From Chryseobacterium sp. W4I1 (GTDB lineage: Bacteria; Bacteroidota; Bacteroidia; Flavobacteriales; Weeksellaceae), in contig NZ_JAUSXQ010000001.1 in NCBI RefSeq assembly GCF_030816115.1, positions 4,383,001-4,447,000 on the forward strand: a stretch of DNA of 64,000 nt. The letters run 5' to 3'. Each line of letters opens with the position of its first letter. The stretch's first letter is position 1. The position numbers and the translations under genes were made by a program. Shown here piece by piece: positions 63,333 to 64,000 of this stretch. The notes beneath the pieces were generated by a model, which was given only the letters and a program-made list of their open reading frames with translations, was not told the origin of the DNA and did not search any database.

Positions 63333-64000
63333 ATGAATAAAAAAAATACTGTAAGTCTCTTCTGTATGATAATAACTTTATCATTCTGCAGGATTAACGC
63401 CCAAAACTACGCACCATTAACTGTAACAAGTGGGTATAATGCTGATCTCATTGCCGAGAAAACAGGACCCGCCTCTTTGTCTACCACAGCAAGTGTAGAT
63501 AAAACTCCTGATGAATATGTATTTGTGTCAGAGGATTTTGTAAGTCCATCAGGTATTTCTCCTATTGTGGGATTGCCAACGTCAGGAGTGGTTGATGAAA
63601 TCTATACTCCGGGTCTTTTCTATCAGCTGGCTCCTTATAATGGAAATAATGCGTTGAAATTAAGTAATGTGGGAGATTCGGGAGTTATTAGTTTTAGTAC
63701 AACTCCCCGCGCAAAAAAATTATTCCTGTTGGTGGTAACAGGGGCCAATGAGCCTTTTTCACCTGCAGAAAAAGGAATGGCTTATGCTGATGTCATTGTT
63801 AATTTTACAGACGGAACCAGCCAGGCATTTATTAGCAATTTTGTTGATGACTGGTGGGGAGGGGCGTGGAAGCTGGTTGCAAAAGCACAATCAAAAGTAA
63901 GCAGGGTCTCGGATCTTATTAAAAATAACCCGGAATTACCTAGATTTTTTCACTTAGATCTGTCTTTAAGTCCGGAAAATCAGGTAAAGAACATTTTAAA
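63333..64000 (+). CDS. Secreted protein of unknown function, N-terminal part
   Basis: The frame opens MNKKNTVSLFCMIITLSFCR and runs without a stop to the window end (222 codons). A signal peptide ends near INAQ. The visible part (VSEDFVSPSGISPIVGLPTSGVV, FYQLAPYNGNNALKLSNVGDSGVISFSTTPRAKKLFLLVVTGANEPF, DVIVNFTDGTSQAFISNFVDDWWGGAW) has the beta-sandwich character of surface proteins exported by the type IX system. The C-terminal sorting domain would be outside the window. Confidence 0.6.
   Translation, partial: MNKKNTVSLFCMIITLSFCRINAQNYAPLTVTSGYNADLIAEKTGPASLSTTASVDKTPDEYVFVSEDFVSPSGISPIVGLPTSGVVDEIYTPGLFYQLAPYNGNNALKLSNVGDSGVISFSTTPRAKKLFLLVVTGANEPFSPAEKGMAYADVIVNFTDGTSQAFISNFVDDWWGGAWKLVAKAQSKVSRVSDLIKNNPELPRFFHLDLSLSPENQVKNIL

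Overview
The window looks like chromosomal DNA of a member of the Flavobacteriia, most probably Chryseobacterium or a close relative. This is inferred from several features. The DNA is AT-rich. Promoters fit the Bacteroidota pattern TTTG-N17-21-TAnnTTTG in front of many genes. Start codons are preceded by A-rich rather than Shine-Dalgarno sequence. Signal peptides often end in AQ. SusC/TonB-type and OMP_b-brl-type outer-membrane receptors are abundant. No tRNA, rRNA, insertion sequence, integrase, prophage or CRISPR array was seen.

Layout. 1-1840: the start of dps (minus, cut by the window edge) diverges from a polytopic GT-C-like membrane protein. 2043-5404: str operon rpsL-rpsG-fusA-rpsJ, closed by an intrinsic terminator. 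5405-21204: about 15.8 kb of unrelated genes separating rpsJ from rplC. These are an iron-uptake group (TonB siderophore receptor, small lipoprotein, low-affinity iron permease), a three-gene operon of unknown exported proteins, a glycerol operon (glpD-glpK-glpF-outer-membrane protein) facing its DeoR-type regulator, and a GNAT/rhodanese pair facing a LysR regulator. 21068-35122: the rest of the S10, spc and alpha ribosomal operons as one continuous run from rplC to rplQ, with its own promoter, a structured leader and two internal hairpins. 

35170-42088: a lipoprotein, a NarL-type two-component system whose regulator and kinase are separated by two AT-rich genes, a small possibly frameshifted gene, enolase and citrate synthase. 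42201-48577: a membrane-anchored AraC regulator with an outer-membrane receptor, a 53-residue double-glycine-leader cysteine-rich peptide absent from ordinary ORF calls, and two amidinotransferase-fold enzymes (the second CtlX-like) separated by a four-helix-bundle gene. 48712-58670: a GH43-discoidin-Fn3 enzyme converging on a secreted esterase, a second siderophore receptor, and two tandem paralogous outer-membrane barrels. 58916-64000: DUF3817-like protein, nadD, a four-helix-bundle gene remnant, recJ, an exported M48 peptidase, an ABC-F ATPase remnant, and the start of a secreted protein cut by the right edge.

How it fits together. The core of the window is translation and transcription machinery. 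The accessory parts serve iron and polymer acquisition across the outer membrane, glycerol use, and arginine/citrulline breakdown. The best candidates for undescribed biology are the double-glycine peptide, the rplC leader RNA, the three-gene exported operon (9063-13263), and the split RR/hypothetical/7TM/kinase locus. All functions are assigned from reading sequence and recalled family motifs; no database search was run.
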